Source: Spirosoma luteum DSM 19990 (GTDB taxonomy: Bacteria; Bacteroidota; Bacteroidia; Cytophagales; Spirosomataceae). Taken from it: a stretch of DNA of 64,000 nucleotides. A model generated the notes under the pieces. It did no database searches and was not told the origin of the DNA. It worked only from the letters and a program-made list of their open reading frames with translations. The stretch is taken from assembly GCF_000374065.1 (NCBI RefSeq), contig NZ_KB893246.1, positions 124,001 through 188,000 on the forward strand, read 5' to 3'. A program made the translations under genes and the position numbers. Positions 9,604-19,631 of this stretch are shown piece after piece; position 1 is the first letter of the stretch, and the number at the start of each line of letters is the position of its first letter.

Positions 9604-9829
9604 CAATGTACAGATAAAGCGATTATAGCCCTTATTCTAATTGCACAAAAGCAAGAGGTTATCCAATACTTCTTTCTTCTTACTTCTAACTATCAGGCAA
9701 TTTAGCCCTATTTACCCTAAAACCATCGTTGGAAATATTGACTTATTCAAAGAATAAATTGATTTAGCCAGTTACTCCCAGACAAGTGTAGTTTACTCGT
9801 TCATGCCTGACAATGACCAAAAATCATTG

Positions 9830-9837
9830 TAATTTTG
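9830..9837 (+). promoter_or_regulatory. Bacteroidota -7 element TAATTTTG before the cyclophilin gene
   Basis: An exact match to the TAnnTTTG element used by the Bacteroidota primary sigma factor, 23 bases before the ATG at 9861. No clear -33 TTG is present. It lies downstream of an alternative ATG at 9813, which argues that the ATG at 9861 is the true start. Confidence 0.5.
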
Positions 9838-9860
9838 CCTTCTACCAAAATGATTGTATC

Positions 9861-10298
9861 ATGCCAAAGGCACAAATGAACACCGATAAGGGCAGAATGC
9901 TCATCGAATTTTTTGAGAAAGATGCTCCTAAAGCGGTCGATAACTTTATTTCACTAGCAAAAAAAGGATTTTACGACGGCGTCAAGTTTCACCGCGTCAT
10001 TCCAAACTTCATGATTCAGGGGGGCGACCCAACAGGTACCGGTTCGGGCGGTCCGGGTTACACCATTGACTGTGAACTGACGGGCGAAAACCAATACCAC
10101 GACCGGGGTGTACTCTCCATGGCTCACCGGGGACGCAACACGGGCGGTTCGCAGTTTTTCATCTGCCACAACCGTCAGAACACGGCTCATCTGGATCGGA
10201 ATCACACCGTATTTGGTAAAGTGATAGATGGGCTGGACATAATCGATGAAATCCAGCAGGGTGACAAAATCAATAGTATCACCGTACTGGAAGAATAG
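9861..10298 (+). CDS. Peptidyl-prolyl cis-trans isomerase, cyclophilin type
   Basis: A 145-residue cytoplasmic cyclophilin that speeds proline isomerisation during folding. Signature motifs are VKFHRVIPNFMIQGGD (catalytic Arg and Phe), GPGYTIDCEL, GVLSMAHRGRNTGGSQFFIC and HTVFGKVIDGLDIID. There is no signal peptide if translation starts at 9861; the longer frame from 9813 adds a non-conserved stretch upstream of the likely promoter and is rejected. Length fits the compact single-domain bacterial type. It is a monocistronic unit followed by a strong hairpin. Confidence 0.93.
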   Translation: MPKAQMNTDKGRMLIEFFEKDAPKAVDNFISLAKKGFYDGVKFHRVIPNFMIQGGDPTGTGSGGPGYTIDCELTGENQYHDRGVLSMAHRGRNTGGSQFFICHNRQNTAHLDRNHTVFGKVIDGLDIIDEIQQGDKINSITVLEE

Positions 10299-10328
10299 CA
10301 TCCTGTTTCCCTTCCTTGTTTCTTTCAG

Positions 10329-10376
10329 CCTCCACAGCATCCCCGGGCCTATTTGCCGGGTTGCTGTGGAGGCTTA
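10329..10376. terminator. Hairpin after the cyclophilin gene
   Basis: Perfect 13-base arms at 10329-10341 and 10364-10376, with a further CCCGG/CCGGG pairing inside the loop. No T run follows on the plus strand, so it is either an imperfect intrinsic terminator or a 3'-end stabilising structure. Confidence 0.55.
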
Positions 10377-10708
10377 AAAGTTAAAATCCAGCGAGTCACT
10401 TCTTGGACTCGCTTGGCTTTCTCTGGCAACGCTTCGCTTAAAGGTGAGCGTCCTGCCGGGTACATCGACTAACTGATTGAGCAGAGATCCCAGCCTATAA
10501 GCTCAGGGGGTTTAGCTTACGTAAAAGCAGATTCAGGCCACCAGTCAACTGAATGTTATATTCAGCTATCCAACGTAATGCAACGCAAATAAAAATTCGT
10601 GTTTATACACGAATTAACAAAACAAACTCGATGATATAAGTATTAATAGGAATGCCGGACCCGGCGTATTTCGTCGGAGAGACGAGAACCCAATTAATCT
10701 CATTCATC
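10377..10708. other. Gene-free stretch of about 330 bases
   Basis: No convincing coding frame. It contains a weak 8-base hairpin (10390-10397 with 10406-10413) and the palindrome at 10594-10615. The rest is probably the promoter and leader region of the lipoprotein gene at 10709. Confidence 0.5.
10594..10615. promoter_or_regulatory. Palindrome aattcgtgt-ttat-acacgaatt upstream of a lipoprotein gene
   Basis: Perfect 9-base arms around a 4-base AT-rich centre, 94 bases before the ATG at 10709, in AT-rich DNA. Symmetry and spacing suit a dimeric repressor operator; no T run makes it look like a terminator. No regulator gene is nearby. Confidence 0.35.
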
Positions 10709-11677
10709 ATGAAATCAAAATACATTCCGTACTCACTTCTCCTGTTGTCAGCCACGGGGCTAATCGCCTGCGAAGACCATCGCGACAGCCCGAACGCACC
10801 GTTTCCGGAGCGTATCGAATTCGTGGCTGAGCGTCAGTACCCCGAGGGTATTGCTTACTCCTCACAACTGGCCAAATTTCTGGTTACGTCGATTCCGCTC
10901 GGAAAAATCGGCACGGTTGCCACTGATGGCCGGTATCAGGATCTGCTCACTGACCCTGGATTTATTGCGGGTATCGGCATGAAAGTAGCGGGCGACCGCG
11001 TGTTTGTCTGTAATAGCGATCAGGGCCGTTCGGTCAGGAGCACCCCGGCGACTACCCGCCAACTGGCCGAGTTGCTGGTTTTTAACCTGAATACCCGTCA
11101 ACTCGAACGGCGGACTGATTTAGACGCGCTTCTCCCGGAGGCTGAGCCAAACTTCGCTAATGACGTAACCCTCGCCCCCGACGGTACAGCGTATGTAACA
11201 GACTCATTTTCGCCCGTCATTTACAAGGTTACGCCGAATGGAGCCCCCAGCATTCTGCTCCGGGATAACGTCCGGTTCGCCAGCATGACTTTTGGCCTGA
11301 ACGGCATTGTGTACCACCCCAACAATTTCCTGATTGTAGCTAACACAGGCCAAGGAAAGCTTTTTAAAGTTGATCTGGCCAATGGCAATGCTGTTTCGGA
11401 GATAATTGTGGCTAACACCAGCCCTGTTGCCAATTCATTACCAGGCGATGGCCTGACGTTATTCAACAATGACCTGTACGTGGTGACGGGCGGTAATCGC
11501 GTGGCTCAGGTACGCACAGCCGACAACTGGCAAACGGCATCGGTTGTCAAGTATGATGCCAGTGGCTATGTGGGTGCCACGACCAGCGTTGCCGTAAACG
11601 CGCAGGTTTATACGCTCAACGCCCGCATCGGCCAGACTGGCAATGACCAGAACTTTAGTATCCAGCGTTTTCGGTAA
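10709..11677 (+). CDS. Beta-propeller lipoprotein, SMP-30/gluconolactonase-like
   Basis: A 322-residue exported lipoprotein: MKSKYIPY, a hydrophobic core, and lipobox LIAC. The mature part looks like a six-bladed propeller of the SMP-30/NHL type, with blade-like phrases YPEGIAYSS, FANDVTLAPDGTAYVTDS and LNGIVYHPNNFLIVANTGQG, where Asn/Asp pairs could hold a metal. Gluconolactonase-type esterase activity is possible but the key acidic residues were not all verified. The ATG at 10709 is preferred to a frame start at 10652, which would put 19 unrelated residues before the signal peptide. It is monocistronic. Confidence 0.8.
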   Translation: MKSKYIPYSLLLLSATGLIACEDHRDSPNAPFPERIEFVAERQYPEGIAYSSQLAKFLVTSIPLGKIGTVATDGRYQDLLTDPGFIAGIGMKVAGDRVFVCNSDQGRSVRSTPATTRQLAELLVFNLNTRQLERRTDLDALLPEAEPNFANDVTLAPDGTAYVTDSFSPVIYKVTPNGAPSILLRDNVRFASMTFGLNGIVYHPNNFLIVANTGQGKLFKVDLANGNAVSEIIVANTSPVANSLPGDGLTLFNNDLYVVTGGNRVAQVRTADNWQTASVVKYDASGYVGATTSVAVNAQVYTLNARIGQTGNDQNFSIQRFR

Positions 11678-11693
11678 GCTACGGTAAATGCAT

Positions 11694-11742
11694 AAATGGC
11701 CAGGGGGTCAAGTGGTGGTATCACTTGACCCCCTGGCCATTT
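11694..11742. terminator. Bidirectional terminator between convergent genes
   Basis: Perfect 21-base arms (11694-11714 and 11722-11742) around a 7-base loop, starting with AAATGGCC and ending with GGCCATTT. It lies between the convergent genes ending at 11677 and 11839, so it can serve both. Confidence 0.75.
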
Positions 11743-11838
11743 GTACACTATCGGTCAGGCAGCTCATAGGGATGGGGTTATCCGGATTGTATCCTGCGTC
11801 GACCCCATCAGGCGATAAAATAAGGAGTTAGTTTTTAA

Positions 11839-12648
11839 TCATGAATAGGACGGGGCCTTTCGCCAGATGGAACCTATGATAGCCAGCACAATGGCCACTA
11901 TTACCCCCGCTCCGGCTAGTAACGGTATATTTCCAACCCCTTCCTGTTCTACAGCAATAGCGGCATAAGCCCAGGCAAATACCAGTATATAAGCTATTGA
12001 CCGATATCGATTAAACACAATAGCTCCTATTACCAGGCCCACAATCAGCACACCTACGGCCCACGTTTGTTCGTTCAGCCCGATCAAACTGAAATCCGTT
12101 GATTTGAGGTAAACAGTTATGTTCAGTATCGTAGCAACCGTGAGCCAGCCGAAATAGATTGAGAAAGGAACGCGGGCCAGCCAGGTCTCTGCTGGCGAGG
12201 CTGCCGATTCAGGCAGGGTAGCATTAGGGTTAGTAGGTATAATTGGAACGTGCTGTCTTTCCAGTAGCCGCTGTTCAATCACTACCAGTGAAAATAACAT
12301 CACCAGGATAACCAGCAACGCCACCCCGATAAGTTCATTGTTAAATAGGGGGCTCCAGGCCGCATTACAAAACGCATTCAATACGACCCACCACCCGATG
12401 GCCCGGAAACGGGGATTTGTTTGCTGTGAACCAAGGGACTGATATACTGCAAAAGCTAATAACCCCAGAAAAATAAGCCCCCAAATGGAAAATGCATAGC
12501 CTGCGGGGGTAATGAGCGTATGGTATTTATCGGAAATTTCACCGTTTGTCTGACCACCAAATGCACCCGCATTCGACAGGTAATTCATAACAATCATGGT
12601 GATTATACTGAACACAACGGCGAACTGCCTGATTTTATCGTTTTGCAT
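11839..12648 (-). CDS. TspO/MBR-like tryptophan-rich membrane protein
   Basis: A 269-residue polytopic inner-membrane protein with about seven to eight hydrophobic segments. The phrase TPAGYAFSIWGLIFLGLLAFAVYQ and the WWVVLNAFCNAAWSPLFN segment resemble TspO/MBR-related proteins often named tryptophan-rich sensory protein, although it is longer than classical five-helix TspO. The ATG at 12648 (MQNDKIR) is chosen because the ATG at 12660 lies inside an inverted repeat. The ligand is unknown; tetrapyrrole binding is known for true TspO but is not shown here. Confidence 0.7.
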   Translation of the reverse strand: MQNDKIRQFAVVFSIITMIVMNYLSNAGAFGGQTNGEISDKYHTLITPAGYAFSIWGLIFLGLLAFAVYQSLGSQQTNPRFRAIGWWVVLNAFCNAAWSPLFNNELIGVALLVILVMLFSLVVIEQRLLERQHVPIIPTNPNATLPESAASPAETWLARVPFSIYFGWLTVATILNITVYLKSTDFSLIGLNEQTWAVGVLIVGLVIGAIVFNRYRSIAYILVFAWAYAAIAVEQEGVGNIPLLAGAGVIVAIVLAIIGSIWRKAPSYS

Positions 12649-12652
12649 AACA

Positions 12653-12690
12653 AAGCCCATTGATTGATACGTATACCAACCAATGGGCTT
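12653..12690. repeat. Inverted repeat between two same-strand genes
   Basis: Arms aagcccattg (12653-12662) and caatgggctt (12681-12690) with an 18-base loop. It occupies the gap between the PorE-like gene (stop 12713) and the TspO-like gene (start 12648), where it could end or attenuate read-through. Confidence 0.5.
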
Positions 12691-12712
12691 AGCGGTTTGT
12701 TCGCCCGGTAAT

Positions 12713-14716
12713 TTATAGCTCCAGTATCTTGAATTCCGTCCGGCGATTGCGTTGGTGCTCTTCTTCTGTTTTGGCGTTCTTCACAATCAGCTGCGTTTCT
12801 CCGTAGCCTTTGTAGGTGAGCCGGTCGGCATCAACACCTTTCGAAACGATGTATTCAACCGCCGATTTAGCCCGGTTCTGCGATAGTTTCTGGTTGTAGG
12901 CATCCGTAGCACGGGCATCCGTATGGGAGCCTAATTCAATTTTCAGCGTTGGATTGTCCTTTAGAATCGTGACCAGTTTATCCAGTTCATCGGCCGCATC
13001 GGGACGGATGTTATACTTATCCAGATCGTAATAAATGTTATCCAGCACAAACGTTTTGTTAAGTGTTGCTCTGTCGAGCACAATAGCTACATTGAACGTC
13101 GTATCCGTCACAGGTTTGGTCAGGAACACGGGCGGAATACTTTTACCCTGCATCGTAAACGGCTCCCGGCGGGTCAGGTACCCTTTGCGTTCGGCCAGAA
13201 TGGTATAGTCTTTACCTTCCTGCAACGGGTATTTACCAAAAGTGCCGGGTTGATCCGTAATCACTTCGGCAACAGGTTGCCCGGTAGCATCGTCCAAAAT
13301 CCGCACTTTCGCCGAATCGAGTGGCGTTACGGGTGTTTCGTTGGCCGAAACCGTACCGGCAATAAAGTAGCGAACTGTTTTTGGCGCACTGGCCGGGGGC
13401 GTCTGAACGATAACCGTCGAGTCGCGTACCGGGCCTTCCTGGAAGTAATAAATATCATCGTCACCTTTCCCCCCCGACCGGTTCGAGGCCATGTAGCCGC
13501 TCGTTGGGTCGGTATAAATCAGGCCAAAATCATCGGCGGGCGAGTTGATGGGTTGCCCCATATTTTCCACCCGCGTAACCCCGCCCGAACGGGTAGCCAC
13601 AAAAACGTCCAGCTTGCCCAATCCCGGATGACCGTCGGAGGCAAAATACAATTTGGCATCAGGTCCAACGTAGGGAAACATCTCATCGCCGGGTGTATTG
13701 ATGTCGCGGCCCATATTGACCGGGCGGCTAAACCGCCCCGATGCGTCGATACTGGTACGATACAGGTCGATACCACCGGCACCACCGGCCCGGTTGGAGG
13801 CAAAATACAGCGTTTTACCATCGCCCGAAAAAGCGGGGGAGCCATCCCAGGCCAAAGAATCACTAATGGGTAACCGAAGCGGCTCATTCCAGGCGCCCCC
13901 CTCCCCTAACCGACTGATAAACAAGTCAACGTCCAGTCCACCTTTGCGTTTACCATTGTTGCCTCTAGCAAAAACCATTGTTTTGCCATCCTTCGTAAAA
14001 GTCGGTGTTCCTTCGTTTACGTTGCCCTGGAAGACGTTTGTGCTGAACAATTCGGGTGTCCCTGCCGCAACGGTACTCCCGGTTTCGTCCGGGTTTTGTG
14101 GTAGTTTCGTCTTGTACAGCCCCAGCATCGGCTGACCGTTGTTTTTGTAGGTCTGCTCTTTCCGCGACGCCGTAAACACCAGGTCCTCTCCCCGCACCAC
14201 GGGCGCAAACTCGGCGCCCGTCGAGTTCAGGTTACCCATGTTTTTGAGGTTGATGAGCGATTTGTTCTTCGCTATGAGGCCGATAGCTTTCAGCGTTTCC
14301 ACCTCCTGCTTCGCCTTGTTCAGGGTAGCTTTTGCGGTTGTTTTAGGCGCGTTGGCTACGAACTGCTGTAGCTGTTCCAGCGCAGCCGCGTAGTTCCCCT
14401 GCGATTTCAGCGCGTAGGCGTAGTTGAAGCGGGCATCCGACTCCGTGGTGTTGGCTTCGATTGCTTTCTGGTAGAACGGGACAGCTTCACCAAAGCGATT
14501 CGACAATCGGTACGATTCTGCCGTGTAATAATTGAGACGGGCAGCGTCAATCGTCCCCGCAGATGCCTTCTGAAATTGATTCAGCGCCAGGTTATATTCG
14601 CCAGCGTCGAAGTGTCTAACACCTTTTTTGTACGCCTGGAGAGCCGAGTTGCAACCCGTCAGCGCGAAAGCCAGACCCAACGCTACCAGCAATACAGACA
14701 ACGTATTGGTTTTCAT
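12713..14716 (-). CDS. PorE-like lipoprotein: TPR, PD40 propeller, CRD and OmpA domains
   Basis: A 667-residue outer-membrane-associated lipoprotein with lipobox LTGC (Cys22). TPR-like repeats run to about residue 140 (FDAGEYNLALNQFQKA, GNYAAALEQL). A PD40/WD40-like propeller follows (DGSPAFSGDGKTLYFASNRAGG, DEMFPYVGPDAKLYFASDGH, GYMASNRSGGKGDDDIY), then a carboxypeptidase-regulatory-like fold (IAGTVSANETPV... to YPLQEGKDYTI), then a C-terminal OmpA peptidoglycan-binding domain (IELGSHTDARATDAYNQKLSQNRA). This order is that of PorE of the type IX secretion and gliding machinery. Other OmpA/TPR/PD40 proteins share it, so a secretion role is inference. The ATG at 14716 is used because the frame extended to 14851 adds 45 residues before the signal peptide. 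Confidence 0.85.
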   Translation of the reverse strand: MKTNTLSVLLVALGLAFALTGCNSALQAYKKGVRHFDAGEYNLALNQFQKASAGTIDAARLNYYTAESYRLSNRFGEAVPFYQKAIEANTTESDARFNYAYALKSQGNYAAALEQLQQFVANAPKTTAKATLNKAKQEVETLKAIGLIAKNKSLINLKNMGNLNSTGAEFAPVVRGEDLVFTASRKEQTYKNNGQPMLGLYKTKLPQNPDETGSTVAAGTPELFSTNVFQGNVNEGTPTFTKDGKTMVFARGNNGKRKGGLDVDLFISRLGEGGAWNEPLRLPISDSLAWDGSPAFSGDGKTLYFASNRAGGAGGIDLYRTSIDASGRFSRPVNMGRDINTPGDEMFPYVGPDAKLYFASDGHPGLGKLDVFVATRSGGVTRVENMGQPINSPADDFGLIYTDPTSGYMASNRSGGKGDDDIYYFQEGPVRDSTVIVQTPPASAPKTVRYFIAGTVSANETPVTPLDSAKVRILDDATGQPVAEVITDQPGTFGKYPLQEGKDYTILAERKGYLTRREPFTMQGKSIPPVFLTKPVTDTTFNVAIVLDRATLNKTFVLDNIYYDLDKYNIRPDAADELDKLVTILKDNPTLKIELGSHTDARATDAYNQKLSQNRAKSAVEYIVSKGVDADRLTYKGYGETQLIVKNAKTEEEHQRNRRTEFKILEL

Positions 14717-14847
14717 AGAGGTTAGTAAACTGAAATTGGTCAACCCGCTCAAGATAACAGAAATTTGGGCGGGTCTTACTTTTAACGAATTCCATCCGTC
14801 ATTTATTGAGGATTGCATCAAGGTAAAATCAGCCGGGAAACAGCCAA

Positions 14848-16122
14848 TCATTTACCACCATTTATCTTTTCATCCAGCCTGCTTTTCTCCAGAAATTGTC
14901 TGTAATCCGTGATGTGCAGGATATCATATACCGCCTGTTTTTTGTCGGCCATTTCCTCATAATAAGCCTTGCAAATCATGTATCCCACCCAATAGCCCAG
15001 GTCGGCAGGTTTATCGGCGGTTTCCTGAGCCGAGTTAGCAATCCAGTTCGAGGCTTTGTTTAAAAACATTTCGTTTTTAAAATCGGACCAAATTTGCTGT
15101 TCGCGCCCTTTAGCGTAGCTGGCTAAGCGAGGATTGGCCGTTTGGCCCGATATGAGTTCGCCCAGAAAATCCGCCATTCCTTCAACCAGGGCACCCCGCA
15201 ACAGCGTCGTATCCTGCGCTAAATGGTTCTGCTGAAAATGGATGAGTTCATGTGCTACTATGTGGGGCAATCCTGTCAAATCACAAAAATTGTTCTTCTG
15301 CCAAAGCGTCAGCTCATCGGTAGGAGTATCAGGGGTTCGGCAGTTTTGGTCCAGGCCAATTATGAGGCCGTTAGCGGTGGATGTACCACCACTGGTAAAG
15401 CTGCCAATAACAAAATAGACGTTGGGAAATCTAGCGGGTGGATATAGGTTCTTAAAGTTAACGAAACTGGCAAGCATCTGAGGTTTTTGATCATCAACAC
15501 TGAGCGTATTCGGGCGGATAGCCGCATAAAATCTGGGCTTACTATCATGGCCTTTGACGAAGTTACTAACTTCACGAATCTTGTATTGGTAGTAATCCTG
15601 TAATCCTACTGATGCTTTTGCCAGGTATACATCCTGATAGATCTGGGTCCGCCGAGCGGTATCTACTTGTATTCGATCGTATGCCTGCCAGAAATTGTGG
15701 ACATCAGTAGTAACAAAAGTAGCCTTGAGCGGATCATCAAAATAGGCCTGCGCTGGTTTGATGCTGTTAACCAGCGGTTTCCAGCGTGGGTCGGGATGCA
15801 GGGCTTTTAAATCGGGATCGTTGGTAATGTTATCAAGATTATTGTAGCCGTACGTTTTGACTGCCAGCGTCAGGTATTTAAACGCCTGTTCAGGTTGACC
15901 TATGAGAGAATAACAACAGCCGGCATCGTAATAAACACGCTTACGCTGAAACGGAAAGTCGGCAGCGTCACCCGCCTGTAGATACAGAGGGGCAGCTACA
16001 GCAAAAGCCTTTGCATTGTAGCTACTATCTGCTTTCCACTGCAACGTGTTGAACGATTGCGCCAGTAGTTGGTTTGCCAGTAAACAGATGCCTAAACAAA
16101 TCGAGTAATAAAATCCACTCAT
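14848..16122 (-). CDS. Secreted zinc-peptidase-like protein with HExxH
   Basis: A 424-residue exported protein: signal peptide ending LLAQS, then a TPR-like helical region (VYYDAGCCYSLIGQPEQAFKYL, residues 64-85), then a metallopeptidase-like domain. HELIH at 291-295 supplies two zinc ligands and catalytic Glu292; Glu314 in LVEGMADFL fits the third ligand. This layout resembles DUF2268-type predicted Zn proteases and GldB-related folds. It lies upstream of the PorE-like gene on the same strand with a 131-base gap, so co-transcription is possible. The substrate is unknown. Confidence 0.75.
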   Translation of the reverse strand: MSGFYYSICLGICLLANQLLAQSFNTLQWKADSSYNAKAFAVAAPLYLQAGDAADFPFQRKRVYYDAGCCYSLIGQPEQAFKYLTLAVKTYGYNNLDNITNDPDLKALHPDPRWKPLVNSIKPAQAYFDDPLKATFVTTDVHNFWQAYDRIQVDTARRTQIYQDVYLAKASVGLQDYYQYKIREVSNFVKGHDSKPRFYAAIRPNTLSVDDQKPQMLASFVNFKNLYPPARFPNVYFVIGSFTSGGTSTANGLIIGLDQNCRTPDTPTDELTLWQKNNFCDLTGLPHIVAHELIHFQQNHLAQDTTLLRGALVEGMADFLGELISGQTANPRLASYAKGREQQIWSDFKNEMFLNKASNWIANSAQETADKPADLGYWVGYMICKAYYEEMADKKQAVYDILHITDYRQFLEKSRLDEKINGGK

Positions 16123-16168
16123 GAGACCCTGAAGACCTAATAGTTGGCAAAATAGTACGCTTTCCTGA

Positions 16169-16217
16169 ATTAAAAAAAGTCACGAACCTGGTAACCAGGT
16201 TCGTGACTTTTTTTAAT
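16169..16217 (-). terminator. Intrinsic terminator of gcvP
   Basis: Near-perfect 24-base arms (16169-16192 and 16194-16217) around one unpaired base, with a core of GTCACGAACCTGGT and a run of seven A/T pairs on each side. Reading the minus strand, the T run follows the stem directly after the gcvP stop at 16231. Confidence 0.85.
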
Positions 16218-16230
16218 TTGTTTTCTTTCA

Positions 16231-19134
16231 TTAAGCCTCCTGCTCCGCAATAGATTCTTCCGCCGTTTCTGTACTATATTCCTCCGTCGGGATGCAGGAA
16301 CAGACAAGGTTCCGGTCGCCGTAGGCTGAGTCAATGCGGCTAACGCTTGGCCAGAACTTACGGGCACGAACCTGTGGGAGTGGATACACCGCTTTTTCGC
16401 GGCTATACGGCCGGGTCCAGTTGTCGCTGAGGGCTACCGTGGCGGTGTGTGGTGCGTGTTTCAGCACATTACTTACCCGGTCGGCAGCACCAGTTTCTAT
16501 TTCGCGGATTTCGTCCCGAATGGTAATCATGGCTTCGCAGAAGCGGTCGAGTTCGGCTTTCGATTCCGATTCGGTCGGCTCAATCATGAGCGTACCCGCT
16601 ACCGGAAACGATACCGTTGGGGCGTGGAAACCGTAGTCCATCAGTCGTTTGGCAATGTCTTCTACCTCGACTCCCGCAGCCGCTTTAAACGAGCGACAGT
16701 CGATAATCATCTCGTGAGCACAACGGCCGTTCGTACCGGTGTACAGCGTGTCGTAATGACCACTCAAACGAGCTTTGATGTAGTTCGCATTCAGGATAGC
16801 CCGCTTTGTAGCGTTCGTCAGTCCCTCCCCGCCCATCATGGCAATGTACGCGTACGATATAGTCAGGATACTGGCCGAGCCGTAGGGTGCTGCCGATACC
16901 GCATGGATAGCCTGGCTCCCTCCGGTTTGGACAAGTGCGTGACCCGGAAGGAATGGTACCAGCTGTTTGGCCACACCGATGGGGCCCATCCCCGGTCCAC
17001 CGCCACCGTGCGGAATACAGAATGTTTTGTGCAGATTCAGGTGACAGACGTCCGCACCAATAGCGGCCGGGGAGGTTAGCCCAACCTGGGCGTTCATGTT
17101 GGCGCCATCCATATATACCTGCCCACCGTGGTTGTGAATGATAGCGCAGATTTCCTTGATGCTTTCTTCGAACACACCGTGTGTGGATGGGTAGGTAACC
17201 ATCAGACACGACAGGTCACTGCTGTACTGCTCAGCTTTGGCTTTCAGGTCGTTGATATCAATATTGCCGCGCTCATCGCATTTCACGATAACCACTTTCA
17301 TGCCGGCCATTACGGCACTGGCGGGGTTTGTGCCGTGCGCCGACTGAGGAATCAGGGAGATGGTTCGGTGATGGTCGCCCCGGCTTTCGTGGTACGCCCG
17401 GATAACCATCAGCCCGGCATACTCGCCCTGCGCACCCGAGTTTGGTTGCAGCGACATGGCCGCAAAACCCGTAATTTCGCACAGCCAGTCATTCAATTCC
17501 GTGAATAACTGCTGATAGCCAACCGTCTGTTCTTTCGGGGCAAAGGGGTGAAGTTTTCCAATCTCTGACCATGTAACCGGAATCATTTCGGCCGTGGCGT
17601 TCAGTTTCATGGTGCAGCTACCCAGCGAAATCATCGAATGAACCAGCGACAGGTCTTTCTCTTCCAGTGATTTCAGGTACCGCAGCATTTCGTGCTCCGT
17701 GTGGTGCGTATTGAAAATAGGATGGGTCAGGTACTCCGACGTACGAACCAGTTGCTCCGGCCAGGTCAGTTCCAGACCATCCAGAATCGTGTCTATATCC
17801 GCCTTTACACCAAATACGGTGAGCAGTTCCGTCAGGTCGTGTATCGTTTTGGCCTCGTCGAATGAAACACTGACGTGCTCCCCATCGGGTAGATAACACA
17901 AATTTATCTGCGCTGCCTTTGCCGACTTTTTCAGCGATTCGGCATCATCTACTTTTACCGTAACGGTATCGAAATAATTTTCGGCACTTACGACGTATCC
18001 ACTCCGGCGCAGTGCCGTAGCAAAGGCTTTCGTCAGCCCGTGTACCTGTTCGGCAATGGCCCGAAGCCGTTGCGGACCGTGGTATACTGCGTAACTGCCG
18101 GCCATAACCGCCAGCAGCACCTGAGCCGTACAAATGTTGGATGTAGCTTTCTCCCGACGGATGTGTTGCTCCCTCGTTTGAAGCGCCATCCGGAGGGCGG
18201 GTTTCCCTTCGGCATCCTGCGAAACCCCGATGATACGACCAGGAATCTGACGCTTAAAAGCATCACGGGTTGCAAAGAAAGCCGCGTGCGGACCACCGTA
18301 GCCCATCGGAACGCCGAAACGCTGCGACGACCCAACAACAATATCAGCCCCCATCTCGCCAGGGGAGGTCAACATGGTTAACGCCAGCAAATCGGCCGCA
18401 ACGGCCACGGTGATATTCAGTTCGTGAGCCGCAGCAATAAGGTCGGTGTAATTGAACACTTCCCCGTCCGAAGCCGGATATTGCAGCAACATCCCGAAAA
18501 TAGTATCGCCGGTCAGGTCGACCGTACGGTGATCGCCAACCAGTACCGTAACCCCAATGGGCGTAGCGCGGGTCAACAGCACGTCGATGGTTTGCGGATG
18601 GCACCGTTCCGACACAAAGAAGGTACCGGCACTTTTCCGGCTGGCCGGGCGCATGGCAAACAACATGTGCATGGCTTCGGCGGCTGCCGTTCCTTCATCC
18701 AGCAGGGATGCGTTAGCTAGGTCCATACCCGTCAGGTCCGATACAACCGTCTGAAAGTTCAGTAATGCTTCCAGCCGCCCCTGGGCAATTTCGGCCTGAT
18801 AAGGCGTATAGGCCGTATACCAGGCTGGGTTCTCCAGAATATTCCGCAGAATAACGTTGGGCGTAATGGTATCGTAATAGCCCGTACCGATGTACGACTT
18901 GAACACTTTGTTCTGCCCCGCCATTTTCTTAAAGTCGGTCAGAAACTGGATTTCTGATTTGGGAGCCGGTAAGTCGAGAGGTTTCTCAAGCCGGATCGCA
19001 TCCGGTACAGTTTGCTCAATGAGTTGGTCGATAGAGTCAACGCCCACTGTCTGGAGCATATCGGTCAGTGCCGCGTCGGTCTGACCATGATGACGGTCTT
19101 CAAAAGATTCCTGGTAACGAAGATTCAACTTCAT
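16231..19134 (-). CDS. gcvP: Glycine dehydrogenase (decarboxylating), P-protein
   Basis: This 967-residue pyridoxal-phosphate enzyme decarboxylates glycine and passes the aminomethyl group to lipoyl-GcvH in the glycine cleavage system. It is the fused alpha/beta form, with both halves in one chain. The PLP lysine is Lys703 in [21 protein letters not shown], and other family phrases are [13 protein letters not shown] near the start and [12 protein letters not shown] in the middle. GcvH and GcvT are not in the window. No glycine-riboswitch-like leader was seen upstream; an exact TAnnTTTG element lies 35 bases before the ATG. Confidence 0.97.
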   Translation of the reverse strand: MKLNLRYQESFEDRHHGQTDAALTDMLQTVGVDSIDQLIEQTVPDAIRLEKPLDLPAPKSEIQFLTDFKKMAGQNKVFKSYIGTGYYDTITPNVILRNILENPAWYTAYTPYQAEIAQGRLEALLNFQTVVSDLTGMDLANASLLDEGTAAAEAMHMLFAMRPASRKSAGTFFVSERCHPQTIDVLLTRATPIGVTVLVGDHRTVDLTGDTIFGMLLQYPASDGEVFNYTDLIAAAHELNITVAVAADLLALTMLTSPGEMGADIVVGSSQRFGVPMGYGGPHAAFFATRDAFKRQIPGRIIGVSQDAEGKPALRMALQTREQHIRREKATSNICTAQVLLAVMAGSYAVYHGPQRLRAIAEQVHGLTKAFATALRRSGYVVSAENYFDTVTVKVDDAESLKKSAKAAQINLCYLPDGEHVSVSFDEAKTIHDLTELLTVFGVKADIDTILDGLELTWPEQLVRTSEYLTHPIFNTHHTEHEMLRYLKSLEEKDLSLVHSMISLGSCTMKLNATAEMIPVTWSEIGKLHPFAPKEQTVGYQQLFTELNDWLCEITGFAAMSLQPNSGAQGEYAGLMVIRAYHESRGDHHRTISLIPQSAHGTNPASAVMAGMKVVIVKCDERGNIDINDLKAKAEQYSSDLSCLMVTYPSTHGVFEESIKEICAIIHNHGGQVYMDGANMNAQVGLTSPAAIGADVCHLNLHKTFCIPHGGGGPGMGPIGVAKQLVPFLPGHALVQTGGSQAIHAVSAAPYGSASILTISYAYIAMMGGEGLTNATKRAILNANYIKARLSGHYDTLYTGTNGRCAHEMIIDCRSFKAAAGVEVEDIAKRLMDYGFHAPTVSFPVAGTLMIEPTESESKAELDRFCEAMITIRDEIREIETGAADRVSNVLKHAPHTATVALSDNWTRPYSREKAVYPLPQVRARKFWPSVSRIDSAYGDRNLVCSCIPTEEYSTETAEESIAEQEA

Positions 19135-19631
19135 TGAACGATAATTTCTTTAGATGAGTGTACAGCGACAAAGTTAGGCAGGCCTTCCCTAAAAACAGGA
19201 ACGAAATAGCCATTGGCCTAGCCCTATTGATTTCTGGCAAACGCTTTTTTTAACCGCGTGGTTCGACTTGAAGACGGGTTTGTTATACGCTCTATGCCCT
19301 GACCCGGCATGAAAACGGACTGTACCCTCCCTTGGCATTGATTGACAAGGACTTACCCGGCCACATAATCGATTAGATAGCGGACAGCAAGCTACCACCC
19401 GTTCTTTGTAAACACTCCCCAACAAGTCAGTAACGACGTGACCAATGGTACGTCAGGCAGGGGTATACGCAGCCCGGGTTTCCTGCGTTCTGGGTAAGAG
19501 ACACCAAAACCGGGCATTATAGACTATGGCTTCGCTTAACAGGATACCAGCGCAGCCGTGTGGGATAGCTGTATGACCCGAATCGATAACCCGGCCACCC
19601 TCTTGGTTCGATAATTGCTAAACGCTTTTTT
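19135..19631. other. Gene-free stretch of about 500 bases
   Basis: Lies between the divergent gcvP and GT2 genes. A 78-codon minus-strand frame here has no family resemblance or plausible ribosome binding site. Apart from the gcvP promoter element nothing else is recognised; it probably holds both promoters. Confidence 0.5.
19169..19176 (-). promoter_or_regulatory. Bacteroidota -7 element TAACTTTG before gcvP
   Basis: Exact TAnnTTTG match on the minus strand, 35 bases before the gcvP ATG. No convincing -33 TTG was found at the usual distance. Confidence 0.5.

Noticed and set aside
19189..19425. A 78-codon minus-strand frame in the gcvP upstream region
   Set aside because: No family likeness, ribosome binding site or codon pattern supports it.
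19135..19631. A glycine riboswitch before gcvP
   Set aside because: No conserved glycine-aptamer core could be seen on the minus strand between the promoter element and the ATG; only about 35 bases separate them.
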